From NCBI GenBank assembly GCA_023257325.1, contig JALRCP010000186.1, forward strand, positions 1-15,776: DNA of 15,776 nt. Direction: 5' to 3'. Under the pieces are notes generated by a model. That model saw only the letters and a list, made by a program, of their open reading frames with translations. It ran no database searches and had not been told where the DNA came from. This document shows, piece after piece, positions 1 through 6,644 of this stretch. Position 1 is the stretch's first letter; every line of letters begins with the position of its first letter. Both the position numbers and the translations under genes were made by a program. This stretch comes from Polynucleobacter sp. (lineage in GTDB: Bacteria > Pseudomonadota > Gammaproteobacteria > Burkholderiales > Burkholderiaceae).

Positions 1-87
1 GCGCTATATTGCTTTGCCTATGTCATTCCTGCAATCGTAGCCTTGCACTCACTCAGAGACGATGAAGCTGTTTCAGTTGATGTATGA
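1..87 (+). CDS. C-terminal fragment of an upstream gene, possibly a membrane protein
   Basis: Frame 1 is open from the window edge and ends at the TGA at 85-87. The visible 28 residues begin with a hydrophobic run (ALYCFAYVIPAIVAL) followed by a short acidic tail (RDDEAVSVDV), as at the end of a membrane protein's last helix. The stop overlaps the ATG of the next gene in the sequence ATGA (84-87), which implies translational coupling and one transcript. The fragment is too short to name a family. Confidence 0.6.
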   Translation, partial: ALYCFAYVIPAIVALHSLRDDEAVSVDV

Positions 88-488
88 GTGATCCACTGCT
101 AACGGCTCAAGATCTGTTTGATCTGGCTTCCCAAGAAAATGATCCTGCCTGCCCTAATTGCGCAGCGCATGATTTTTCTTGTTGGGAAACCATCCTCAGC
201 ACCTTTGATCGTGAATCCCTAAAATGTGTGGGCACTCTGAAAGATCCAGATGCGGATGACATTTGGGATGAGTACCATCCCAATGGCACAACCATGTGGT
301 CTAACAACGCGCCGATTGCGGTGAAGTTTCATCCTTATGCACGCAGTGATGTGCATCAATGCCAAACATGTCAAAAAGTTTATTTGCGTTATACCGAATA
401 TGGCGGTTATTACGTCGATGAACGCATACGCGTGGTAAAACCTGAGCTGGTTGAGCTCAACTCATCCTTGAGCAAGGACACTCTTTAA
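84..488 (+). CDS. Small conserved hypothetical protein with zinc-ribbon-like cysteine pairs
   Basis: This 134-residue soluble protein has two CxxC pairs, C23/C26 (CPNC) and C93/C96 (CQTC), separated by about 66 residues. Two such knuckles are the usual way to hold one zinc ion in a zinc ribbon. Further cysteines lie at 33 and 48. The region between is rich in Trp, Tyr, Asp and His (DDIWDEYHPNGT), and a GGYYVDERIR segment follows the second pair. No signal peptide or membrane segment is seen. Its ATG overlaps the stop of the upstream gene, so it is probably coupled to it. Its last 27 bases overlap the 3' end of the convergent cysteine-cluster gene. I do not recognise the family. Zinc binding is inferred from the spacing alone. 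Confidence 0.75.
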   Translation: MSDPLLTAQDLFDLASQENDPACPNCAAHDFSCWETILSTFDRESLKCVGTLKDPDADDIWDEYHPNGTTMWSNNAPIAVKFHPYARSDVHQCQTCQKVYLRYTEYGGYYVDERIRVVKPELVELNSSLSKDTL

Positions 489-836
489 GCCGGCAGCTTT
501 CCTAAGTTTGTCGCACAAAGGATTCAAAGAGCCATCCTCCTCAAAAATATTAAATGCACGACACGGACTGGGTCGTTGCTCATAAATGGTGCAACGGTAT
601 CCATCTTTCTCATCATGACTCAAGGCCACACATCCATCTTTACCAGCTTCTGTGCCCCTCATGCAGGCCAAGTGAGGCGTGAGCTTGACCGTCAGCTCAG
701 GCGGCACGATGCCCGTTGATGGAGTCCCAGCGAGATCACTTGAATCCGAAGCAATCTCCCCATGATAAAAAGAGACTCTGAGTTTTTGGCAACATTGGCC
801 ACACTCAAAACATGGATTGGATGAATCAAAGCTCAT
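462..836 (-). CDS. YkgJ/UPF0153-type cysteine cluster protein
   Basis: This 124-residue protein has the arrangement of the YkgJ family (putative Zn or Fe-S binding proteins). An N-terminal CxxCxxCC cluster (C9, C12, C15, C16 in CFECGQCC) is followed by C58, C69, C82 and C92 in the signature CTIYEQRPSPCRAF, and by C108. The biochemical role of the family is not established; a metal centre is inferred from the conserved cysteines. The gene starts 11 bases after the umuC stop on the same strand, so it is probably the last gene of the umuDC transcript and may be SOS-induced with it. No clear Shine-Dalgarno sequence precedes the ATG. The end overlaps the convergent small gene by 27 bases, and the last residues SVLAQG are encoded inside that overlap. 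Confidence 0.85.
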   Translation of the reverse strand: MSFDSSNPCFECGQCCQKLRVSFYHGEIASDSSDLAGTPSTGIVPPELTVKLTPHLACMRGTEAGKDGCVALSHDEKDGYRCTIYEQRPSPCRAFNIFEEDGSLNPLCDKLRKAAGLKSVLAQG

Positions 837-847
837 GATTCATTCTA

Positions 848-2158
848 TCAAGAGACTAAAGGCAATTGATCCCAATGACTGGTGTAGTGAGGCGACACAT
901 TTTCAGATTTCATGCGCCATGTTTGCTGTGTGCCAGTTGCAGCGGGACGCAAAGTATGTTTCCCATATTTAGCATTAATGGCATCCAGTGTTTTCATAAG
1001 ACGTCCCGATTGACCTTTACCGAGACCCCCTTCAAACAAAGATGACTGGACCACCGGTTGATCGGCAATCAAACTCAAGACGACCCCTGCCTTTTTATAG
1101 CGGTAGCCTTTTTTATAAATGGCTTTAAGGCCCTCAATCGCCACTTCAGTCAGCTTAAAAGTGTTGTCTGTGGGGGCGACCAAAGGCATCTGGATGCTTT
1201 GACTGTATTGCGGTTCATTTCTCATGAAACGATTGGTTTGTATAAAGACCGTGATAAGACCAGCCACTGAATGTTGCTCTCTGAGTTTCTCTGCAGCTCG
1301 AGTGGTGTGCGTGGCAACCGATTCAGCCAACTCATCCAAGCCAATTACTAATTTGCCAAAACTGCGAGAGGCAATGATTTGTTGTTTGGGCGGAGTGATC
1401 TCTTCTAAACGCAAACAAGAAACGCCACGCAACTCATAACAAAGACGCTCCATCACCACCCCAAATTGCAAACGCATCATTTGTGGGGGCGCTTGAGTTA
1501 AATCCAATACAGTCTGAATACCCATCGTTTCTAAACGCTTGGCGATACGACGCCCCACACCCCAGACCTCCGCCACCGAAACCTCACTCATCCATTGATA
1601 AAGATCTTGTTTATTCATGGTGCTTAAGTCGCAAACACCACCGAAGATATTTTGTTTTTTGGCCAAATGATTGGCGAATTTGGCCAATGTTTTACTCGGG
1701 GCAATGCCCACACACACAGGCAAGCCCGTCCATTGCTTGATGCGCTCTTTAATATCTTTTCCCAAATGGACTGGACTGTCATAAGACTGCAACACGGATT
1801 CAATGGCTAAAAAACTTTCGTCAATGCTGTAAACCTCTAAATGAGGTGTGAACTGACGCAAGATTTGCACCACACGCTGACTCATGTCGTGATACAAAGT
1901 GTAGTTCGATGAACACGCCAAGATGCCGTACTGCTTCGCCAAATCTTTCATCTGAAACCACGGAGTCCCCATTTTGACTCCGAGAGCTTTGACTTCATTG
2001 CTGCGCGCCACGGCACATCCATCATTGTTAGAAAGCACCACCATGGGAGTGCTTTCTAATTGAGGGGCAAAGACTCGTTCACACGAGACATAAAAGTTAT
2101 TGATGTCGACCAACGCAAAGAGGGGCGACTTGGATGAAGAATTTGCACTGGAGCTCAT
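848..2158 (-). CDS. umuC: DNA polymerase V catalytic subunit (Y-family translesion polymerase)
   Basis: UmuC is the error-prone polymerase that, with processed UmuD, copies damaged DNA during the SOS response. The 436-residue product, close to the usual ~420, carries the Y-family landmarks: D18 in [32 protein letters not shown] at 43-60, and the catalytic SIDES motif with D113 and E114. The thumb/HhH segment around [17 protein letters not shown] (198-214) follows, then the little-finger domain. QSSLF at 371-375 fits the pentapeptide by which these polymerases bind the beta sliding clamp. A ~60-residue UmuC-type C-terminal tail follows and ends in a Trp/His-rich segment. The gene lies 41 bases downstream of umuD and shares its LexA-controlled promoter. 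All catalytic residues I can check are present, so it appears functional. No strong ribosome binding site precedes the ATG. Confidence 0.97.
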   Translation of the reverse strand: MSSSANSSSKSPLFALVDINNFYVSCERVFAPQLESTPMVVLSNNDGCAVARSNEVKALGVKMGTPWFQMKDLAKQYGILACSSNYTLYHDMSQRVVQILRQFTPHLEVYSIDESFLAIESVLQSYDSPVHLGKDIKERIKQWTGLPVCVGIAPSKTLAKFANHLAKKQNIFGGVCDLSTMNKQDLYQWMSEVSVAEVWGVGRRIAKRLETMGIQTVLDLTQAPPQMMRLQFGVVMERLCYELRGVSCLRLEEITPPKQQIIASRSFGKLVIGLDELAESVATHTTRAAEKLREQHSVAGLITVFIQTNRFMRNEPQYSQSIQMPLVAPTDNTFKLTEVAIEGLKAIYKKGYRYKKAGVVLSLIADQPVVQSSLFEGGLGKGQSGRLMKTLDAINAKYGKHTLRPAATGTQQTWRMKSENVSPHYTSHWDQLPLVS

Positions 2159-2199
2159 GGGTGTTGACTGGAGTTCATTGGGCTTGAACCAGATGGGTA

Positions 2200-2682
2200 T
2201 CAGTGACGACCCGAGTGACTAGAATAACGACGCACCACCCCAACCACCACACCCCAGATTTGCAGTTCCTGACCTTCACTGAAAGTGATGCTTGGAAAAT
2301 CTGGGTTTTCTGGACAAAGTTCAATCCGCCCTTTGTATTTGAATAAACGTTTGATGGTGTATTCACCATTGACCACCGCCACCACGATGTCTTTGTGTTG
2401 GGGCTTTAAGGCTCGATCAACCACGACCTTATCGCCATCATGGATGCCAGCCACAATCATTGATTCACCTCTCACAGTAAACATGAAAGTGGCTGGCTTA
2501 TTCTGTATCAAGTAAGTATTCAAATCCAAACCATCCTCGGCATAGTCGCCTGCGGGACTCGGAAATCCAGCAGAAAGTGGATGCACAATCAGCTGAATCT
2601 CAGAAGTAGAGAGTTCGCTCGCCAAGCCTTGAGGAGCTTGGCTCAAAGTTTGCTGAAGATCACTTGTTGCTGGGTTTGACAT
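2200..2682 (-). CDS. umuD: DNA polymerase V accessory subunit, LexA-like self-cleaving S24 peptidase
   Basis: UmuD is cleaved at an Ala/Cys-Gly bond with help from RecA filaments, and the shortened UmuD' partners UmuC. The cleavage region [11 protein letters not shown] is clear (A38-G39; the E. coli counterpart is CGFPSPAADY). The Ser-Lys dyad is S74 in RGESM and K111 in YTIKRL. The protein has 160 residues; 38 precede the cleavage site against 24 in E. coli. The N-terminal arm is therefore longer, unless a TTG at codon 13 is the true start. The ATG at 2680-2682 has no Shine-Dalgarno sequence and lies only 8 bases from the LexA box, so the mRNA may have a very short or no leader. A TTG start at codon 13 has no better ribosome site, so I kept the ATG. 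Confidence 0.97.
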   Translation of the reverse strand: MSNPATSDLQQTLSQAPQGLASELSTSEIQLIVHPLSAGFPSPAGDYAEDGLDLNTYLIQNKPATFMFTVRGESMIVAGIHDGDKVVVDRALKPQHKDIVVAVVNGEYTIKRLFKYKGRIELCPENPDFPSITFSEGQELQIWGVVVGVVRRYSSHSGRH

Positions 2683-2690
2683 GATGAATA

Positions 2691-2710
2691 TACTGTATAT
2701 TTATACAGTA
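2691..2710 (-). promoter_or_regulatory. LexA (SOS) box upstream of umuD
   Basis: TACTGTATATTTATACAGTA is a CTG-N10-CAG palindrome that differs from the E. coli LexA consensus TACTGTATATATATACAGTA at one central base. It lies 8 bases before the umuD start codon. The flanking DNA on the upstream side (2711-2760) is A-rich on the minus strand, as in an UP element. LexA bound here would cover the promoter of umuD, umuC and probably the cysteine-cluster gene. No convincing -35/-10 pair stands out inside this AT-rich stretch. Confidence 0.95.
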
Positions 2711-2782
2711 TATATCAGTTTTTATCTTTGAGGAAAGTTTTTAGTTTTTTTAGCGGTTTTAGTTGTTTAGGAGGTTTTCCGT

Positions 2783-2818
2783 TCTCTTATTTGCTCTCTT
2801 ATTTGCTCTCTTATTTGT
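2783..2818. repeat. Three tandem copies of a 12-base unit
   Basis: TCTCTTATTTGC is repeated head to tail at 2783-2794, 2795-2806 and 2807-2818; the third copy differs only in its last base (T for C). It lies in the 197-base interval between the divergent umuD and HNH genes, about 70 bases upstream of the LexA box. No open reading frame crosses it convincingly. It is a short variable-number-type tandem repeat and may change copy number by replication slippage. Confidence 0.9.
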
Positions 2819-2879
2819 TTTGTTGGGAGTTTAGGGGCTTCAGCAAATTTATGCGTCCAACATTAAGATAAGAACCATC

Positions 2880-3239
2880 ATGTTGGGAAAAATTCGTCAA
2901 AAGTTAATTGCGCAGAATAGGCCCTTGGGAAAAACTCCCAGTGAATTGCTCTGCCCGATCTGTGATCGCCCCATTCCCGATACACAGAAAGATGCGCATC
3001 ATTTCATTCCAAAATCAAAAGGCGGTAAAGCCACTGAGTATTTGCATCGGATTTGTCATCGGCAAATCCATGCTTTGTTCACTGAGACCCAATTGGCCCG
3101 GGAACTCAATACCGCCGAGGCCATCAAAGAACAAGCTGAAATGCAAAAGTTTATTGCTTGGGTGAAATCAAAGCCCAATGATTTTTATCAACGCACTTCA
3201 AAGAGTCAACAGTTTAAAAACGCCAAAAACCTGGTCTAG
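2880..3239 (+). CDS. Small HNH-type nuclease domain protein
   Basis: This 119-residue protein resembles the small stand-alone HNH proteins found in many proteobacteria. A CPIC knuckle (C25, C28) is followed by the HNH core: the His pair H40-H41 in DAHHFIPKSKGG, where the first His is the usual general-base position, and ICHRQIH with C59 and H64. The four cysteine/histidine positions suggest a structural zinc together with a metal-dependent nuclease site. The C-terminal part (LARELNT..., FIAWVKSKPNDFYQRTSK) matches my memory of the conserved tail of this family. No partner methylase or toxin-antitoxin gene is adjacent. The gene diverges from umuD and ends in a 26-base convergent overlap with the lipoprotein gene. 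DNA cleavage is inferred from the fold signature; its biological role is unknown. Confidence 0.85.
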   Translation: MLGKIRQKLIAQNRPLGKTPSELLCPICDRPIPDTQKDAHHFIPKSKGGKATEYLHRICHRQIHALFTETQLARELNTAEAIKEQAEMQKFIAWVKSKPNDFYQRTSKSQQFKNAKNLV

Positions 3240-3555
3240 GAAATGGTCCATAGAGCTCACGGTATTTTTGCTCTTGCTTGAGTGATGTAACTAAGAAACG
3301 CACGATCTCATCATGTTGGGTCGAACAATCCAACCTTCTTTGAGTCATCCGTTCTTTGGCGGCAACGACGATGACATCATTTAAATCCATGGCTCTAGAA
3401 TCCAAGCCCGTTTGTGCCGCCAAACAGAGTTGGAAGTCATTCATGACATCAATACGTTGCGTGATTTGTGCAGGCGTTAAAGAGGCACAACCAGCAAGAA
3501 CAATCGCTACCAAAATGGCATTACTGAACGATAAAAATTTTGACTGAAGGCTCAT
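3214..3555 (-). CDS. Small putative lipoprotein
   Basis: The 113-residue product starts with a short basic segment and a hydrophobic stretch ending in the lipobox LAGC (C23), the site of lipid attachment after signal peptidase II cleavage. The mature part of about 90 residues is helical in character, contains two further cysteines (C44 in FQLCLAAQ and C77 in RRLDCSTQ) that could form a disulphide, and ends in an aromatic, proline-rich tail (YGPFPRPGFWRF). I do not recognise a family. It stands alone, 41 bases upstream of the (leftward) cytochrome b region's far side, and its last 26 bases overlap the convergent HNH gene. Membrane anchoring is well supported; function is not. Confidence 0.75.
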   Translation of the reverse strand: MSLQSKFLSFSNAILVAIVLAGCASLTPAQITQRIDVMNDFQLCLAAQTGLDSRAMDLNDVIVVAAKERMTQRRLDCSTQHDEIVRFLVTSLKQEQKYRELYGPFPRPGFWRF

Positions 3556-3596
3556 AGAAATGACTGTATCAAGAAAATAAGCCCCAGAGTCATTTT

Positions 3597-4205
3597 TTAA
3601 ATCTTAATTTGTGTCATCCAAAAATAAGTCACTGCCATCACAATGATTCCAGCCATCCATTGATAAGGTCTTTTTCTTGAGGGCAATGCATTCACTTGAA
3701 GTGCTGACTTGGCTTTGATTCTTTCTAAGACAGCGTGGATCAAGACGCCTCCCACATGAATAGCCACAATGGTGATGAGTAAATTACCCAAGGTCTCATG
3801 AAGGTCTTCAAAAAAATCTGGGCCAATTTCTTCGTAGACCAAATAACCACTGATGGTCACCGTCAAAATCACACCCAACAGAATGTAGGCAGATAGAAAT
3901 CCAATGGCATGAAAACCAATAAACTTTTCAGGCTGCGACGTGAACAAAGAACGAATATAAGTAATGACTTTTTTAAGTCTTGGAAAAATACTGCTAAATC
4001 GAGCGTATTTACCACCAATAAGACCCCAAACAAGACGAAAGACCACCAAGCCAAACATGGTGTATCCCATGGTGACATGAAGCAAACGAAACTTTTCACT
4101 GTCTTGAGTCATCACCGCCCCTAAAAAGCAGAAGGCTAAGAGCCAGTGAGACACCATGACCGCAGCATCCCAAGACATCATCCTTTTAGCTAATTGATGA
4201 ATCAT
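3597..4205 (-). CDS. Membrane cytochrome b (b561 / hydrogenase b-type cytochrome family)
   Basis: The 202-residue protein has about four or five membrane helices plus a C-terminal helix (residues 182-197). Haem-ligand candidates are H20 in VSHWLLA, H43 in LLHVTMGY, H99 in GFHAIGF, H136 in EDLHETLG, and H150/H157 in AIHVGGVLIH, the pattern of di-haem b561-like cytochromes that oxidise quinols or pass electrons across the membrane. Its ATG overlaps the stop of the dihaem cytochrome gene in ATGA (4202-4205), and GAAGGTG precedes it, so it is the third gene of a haem operon. In the equivalent SHP loci of other bacteria the membrane cytochrome b is thought to feed electrons to DHC and on to SHP; that role is inferred here from the matching gene set. 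Confidence 0.92.
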   Translation of the reverse strand: MIHQLAKRMMSWDAAVMVSHWLLAFCFLGAVMTQDSEKFRLLHVTMGYTMFGLVVFRLVWGLIGGKYARFSSIFPRLKKVITYIRSLFTSQPEKFIGFHAIGFLSAYILLGVILTVTISGYLVYEEIGPDFFEDLHETLGNLLITIVAIHVGGVLIHAVLERIKAKSALQVNALPSRKRPYQWMAGIIVMAVTYFWMTQIKI

Positions 4206-4666
4206 TGCGGCACCTTCACAAAATCATCGTCATACTGGCCTTTGTCTGCAGTTGTATGACACGCCATGCAATTAGCCTTACTTTTGATGCTAGCTCTTTT
4301 CCAGGTAGCTTCTGGTATTTTTCTGTGTTTTTTAATAAACCAAGCAGCTTCCGTGACGCGATCATTAGGAGGCGATCCACTGACACGTTTATAAGTTCCT
4401 GCATATTGCACCAACCACTGAGTAATTTCTTGAATGGACTGTGGGTCCAATGAAGCATCAGTACCATAGTGCTTATCAAGACCACCCATGATTCTGAGCC
4501 AAGATTCTTTAGGCAAAAATCCTGGGGCATACAGCATGTGACAACTGGCACATTCAGCTTGCGCTTTTTCAGGAACTTTCAATGTCATCATGTTTTGATC
4601 AGCCCATAAAGCTGAAGAGCCCATCATTAGGGTGAAGACCATTAGGACTTGTTTGATCTTAGTCAT
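4202..4666 (-). CDS. Dihaem cytochrome c, DHC type
   Basis: This periplasmic electron carrier has a signal peptide (cleavage likely after ALWA, residue 22) and two c-type haem sites, CASCH at 39-43 and CMACH at 133-137. Other histidines such as H66 (LDKHYG) and H114 (KKHRKIP) could be the distal ligands, since the characterised Rhodobacter sphaeroides DHC has bis-histidine haems. I chose the ATG at 4664-4666 because GAGG stands 6 bases before it. A GTG at 4676-4678 would add four residues but has a poorer site. The gene follows the SHP-like gene within a few bases and overlaps the cytochrome b gene in ATGA. DHC is known as the electron donor to SHP, which fits this order. Confidence 0.92.
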   Translation of the reverse strand: MTKIKQVLMVFTLMMGSSALWADQNMMTLKVPEKAQAECASCHMLYAPGFLPKESWLRIMGGLDKHYGTDASLDPQSIQEITQWLVQYAGTYKRVSGSPPNDRVTEAAWFIKKHRKIPEATWKRASIKSKANCMACHTTADKGQYDDDFVKVPQ

Positions 4667-4678
4667 CGCCTGCCTCAC

Positions 4679-5062
4679 TTACTTCTTCAAAGAATTTAAA
4701 TATGCCATCACATCTGCTTTTTCTAGAGACGTGCACTCTCTTCCTAAGACATCATGACAATTTCTTTTGAACCATTTATTGACTTTGGCTTCATCAGTAA
4801 ACCTTTTGGCATTAAAAGCAGGTGCCAAAGGTGCAATGGTTTTGTTTGTTGATGCGTGTTGACCATCTGTGGTGGGTGGAGACTTGTGACAAGAAGCACA
4901 ACTCCAATCTTTGCCATGTTTGGCCTGAAAAAATTTGTCTCCTCTGGCAACCGAAGATGCTTGATTTGCTTGGCTTACATATTGTTTTTCTAAGGTAATG
5001 GCATCTAGTGCCCAAGCGTTAGCACATAAACAACTCAAAAATATGCATACAAGTCTTTTCAT
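4679..5062 (-). CDS. SHP-like monohaem cytochrome c (DUF1924)
   Basis: The protein has a signal peptide ending near NAWA (residue 18) and one haem site, CASCH at 55-59. Its C-terminal signature, KWFKRNCHDVLGREC then EKADVMAYL, is that of DUF1924, the family of the sphaeroides haem protein SHP. In R. sphaeroides SHP an asparagine is the sixth haem ligand and leaves to let O2 or NO bind. N101 in KRNC is the natural candidate here, and C102 and C110 could form the nearby disulphide; these assignments are inference. I chose the ATG at 5060-5062 because AAAAGGA lies 8 bases before it; an ATG at 5078-5080 would add six residues and overlaps that site. It is the first gene of the three-gene haem operon. 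Confidence 0.9.
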   Translation of the reverse strand: MKRLVCIFLSCLCANAWALDAITLEKQYVSQANQASSVARGDKFFQAKHGKDWSCASCHKSPPTTDGQHASTNKTIAPLAPAFNAKRFTDEAKVNKWFKRNCHDVLGRECTSLEKADVMAYLNSLKK

Positions 5063-5102
5063 GATTGGCGTCCTTTTCATGCCAATACTGTATGAACATT
5101 AG

Positions 5103-5119
5103 ATTAAGGAATTCTTAAG
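5103..5119 (-). promoter_or_regulatory. QseB/PmrA-type direct-repeat operator before the SHP operon
   Basis: On the minus strand CTTAAG-AATTC-CTTAAT fits YTTAAK-N5-YTTAAK, the box bound by PmrA/BasR and QseB-type OmpR-family response regulators (CTTAA repeated with an 11-base period). It ends 40 bases before the chosen start codon of the SHP-like gene. TACAGT, 10 bases further on, could serve as a -10 element. The site also contains the palindrome GAATTC, so a dyad-binding regulator is a second possibility. No response regulator gene lies in the window. Confidence 0.6.
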
Positions 5120-5177
5120 AAAAAGATGTCCCAAGTTACTTTTCGGTGTTTTTTTAATGACTTTTGATAGAAATCAA

Positions 5178-6644
5178 CTATCGCCAGTTGACGGGTTTGT
5201 TTCTCAACCAATACCACCAGGCCTTCATACGCCAGTAGGCATCGCGCTGCCGATAGCCCATGGGCTCGAGCAAACCAATGAAACCAACCCTCAATACTTG
5301 GCGTAAAGATTGAAAGCTGTAAATGAAGTGATTATTAATCGCCAAGGAATACCATGACATCAATCCGACCAAGGCGTAGACCAAACAGGCATAAACCAAA
5401 ACAGCTTCATAAGAAAGTATGCCCACAGCTGCCGCAGTGATCATACAAATAAGCCCCATCATTTCAATGATGGGGGCGATTGCTTCAATAAAGACAAAAT
5501 GTGGAAAAGAAATCCAACCAATTAAGAAGCTTTTTTTGTGATAAGCCAAGCCTTTGTGTTTATTTAGCGACTGCAAAGCCCCATACATCCATCGCATCCT
5601 TTGACTTTTTAGTGTTTTTATTGTTTTAGGGGCACGGGTCCAGCAGATGACATCAGGTACGGTCCAAATGTGATACGGGATATTGTTATTCAAGTGGTAT
5701 TCGTGCAAAGTGAGAATGATGTCAAGGTCTTCTGTCATCGTGTCAGAGGTGTAACCACCCACTTGATGAAGAGCCTCTTTTTTGAAGACAGTCAAAGCAC
5801 CACCAATAATAAGCAAACCATTGAGGTAAGACCAACCCGTACGCCATGTTGTCATAGAGCGCAAATATTCAATGATCTGCAAAGCCACAAAAACAGGCTG
5901 GCTGGTTTTCCGACGAACAAGCTCACCTTGACGAATGATGATTTCATTGCTGGGGGAAATGGCTCCACCCAAAGCAATCAAATCAGCCTGATTAATGAAC
6001 TTGGTCATTAGCTTCCGTAAGGCATCCGGTGTAACGATGGAGTCTGCATCCATACAACACACATAAGGTGAATCAACATAATCAATCGCCACATTCAATG
6101 AATCTGCCTTGCCTGAATGAGGTTTATCAATCACAATCAAACGAGAGTGCGTGGCTGATCGATAAATTTGTCGAATATTGGTTTGAGACAGCGAAGCATT
6201 CAGTTTTGAAAGTGTTTGATTCGGCTTAAATTGATTGACTGAATCCAAACTCTCAGCACTTGAATGGATCCGAGCGTTAGACTCAAACATACTTTGCGGC
6301 AGCATTTGATAATGACGCAATAACAATGGCATCGTAATATCTTCAGAACCATCATTCACAATGACTACCTGAAAATTAGGATAGTCAGCAGACAAGGCAG
6401 CATGAATCGTATCAATTAAATGACGGCCCTCGTTATAGGCTGGCACAATGAAACTAACAAAAGGCGCTTCAAAGAACTCAAAAGGGACTTTCTCGTGATT
6501 GATCGAGCGATATTGATAGTGTTTTAAATGTTTTCTTAAAAGAACAGCTACCCCAGAGTAGGTAATCAGACCAGTCAATAAATGTAAATGGAAAAATATT
6601 TCCAAAGAACGAATGATCAAAGAGATGAATCGAATCAGGTTCAT
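5178..6644 (-). CDS. Membrane-bound processive glycosyltransferase, family 2 (PgaC/YaiP-like)
   Basis: The 488-residue protein has an N-terminal membrane helix (about 5-35), a GT-A catalytic domain and C-terminal membrane helices (about 375-435). Motifs of processive beta-synthases are intact: D98 in VNDGSED, D199/D201 in MDADS for sugar nucleotide and metal, D306 in MTEDLD as catalytic base, and QRMRW at 348-352 (QxxRW). These mark poly-GlcNAc, hyaluronan or Nod-factor type synthases; the sugar cannot be read from sequence. Residues about 115-165 are an unusual Ser/Asn/Gln-rich insert between the first two motifs, which partly explains the length over PgaC (~440). Its ATG overlaps the stop of the HEAT-like gene, and the YaiO-like barrel gene lies before that, giving a synthesis-export operon. 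Confidence 0.92.
   Translation of the reverse strand: MNLIRFISLIIRSLEIFFHLHLLTGLITYSGVAVLLRKHLKHYQYRSINHEKVPFEFFEAPFVSFIVPAYNEGRHLIDTIHAALSADYPNFQVVIVNDGSEDITMPLLLRHYQMLPQSMFESNARIHSSAESLDSVNQFKPNQTLSKLNASLSQTNIRQIYRSATHSRLIVIDKPHSGKADSLNVAIDYVDSPYVCCMDADSIVTPDALRKLMTKFINQADLIALGGAISPSNEIIIRQGELVRRKTSQPVFVALQIIEYLRSMTTWRTGWSYLNGLLIIGGALTVFKKEALHQVGGYTSDTMTEDLDIILTLHEYHLNNNIPYHIWTVPDVICWTRAPKTIKTLKSQRMRWMYGALQSLNKHKGLAYHKKSFLIGWISFPHFVFIEAIAPIIEMMGLICMITAAAVGILSYEAVLVYACLVYALVGLMSWYSLAINNHFIYSFQSLRQVLRVGFIGLLEPMGYRQRDAYWRMKAWWYWLRNKPVNWR

Noticed and set aside
1483-1740. 85-residue plus-strand frame
   Set aside because: Antisense to a conserved part of umuC, with a proline-rich composition typical of a shadow frame.
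2783-2818. CRISPR-like array
   Set aside because: The 12-base units are directly adjacent with no spacers, so it is a simple tandem repeat.
5133-5180. Intrinsic terminator after the glycosyltransferase gene
   Set aside because: Only a 5-base stem (GATAG/CTATC) without a T-run follows on the minus strand, so I do not call it.
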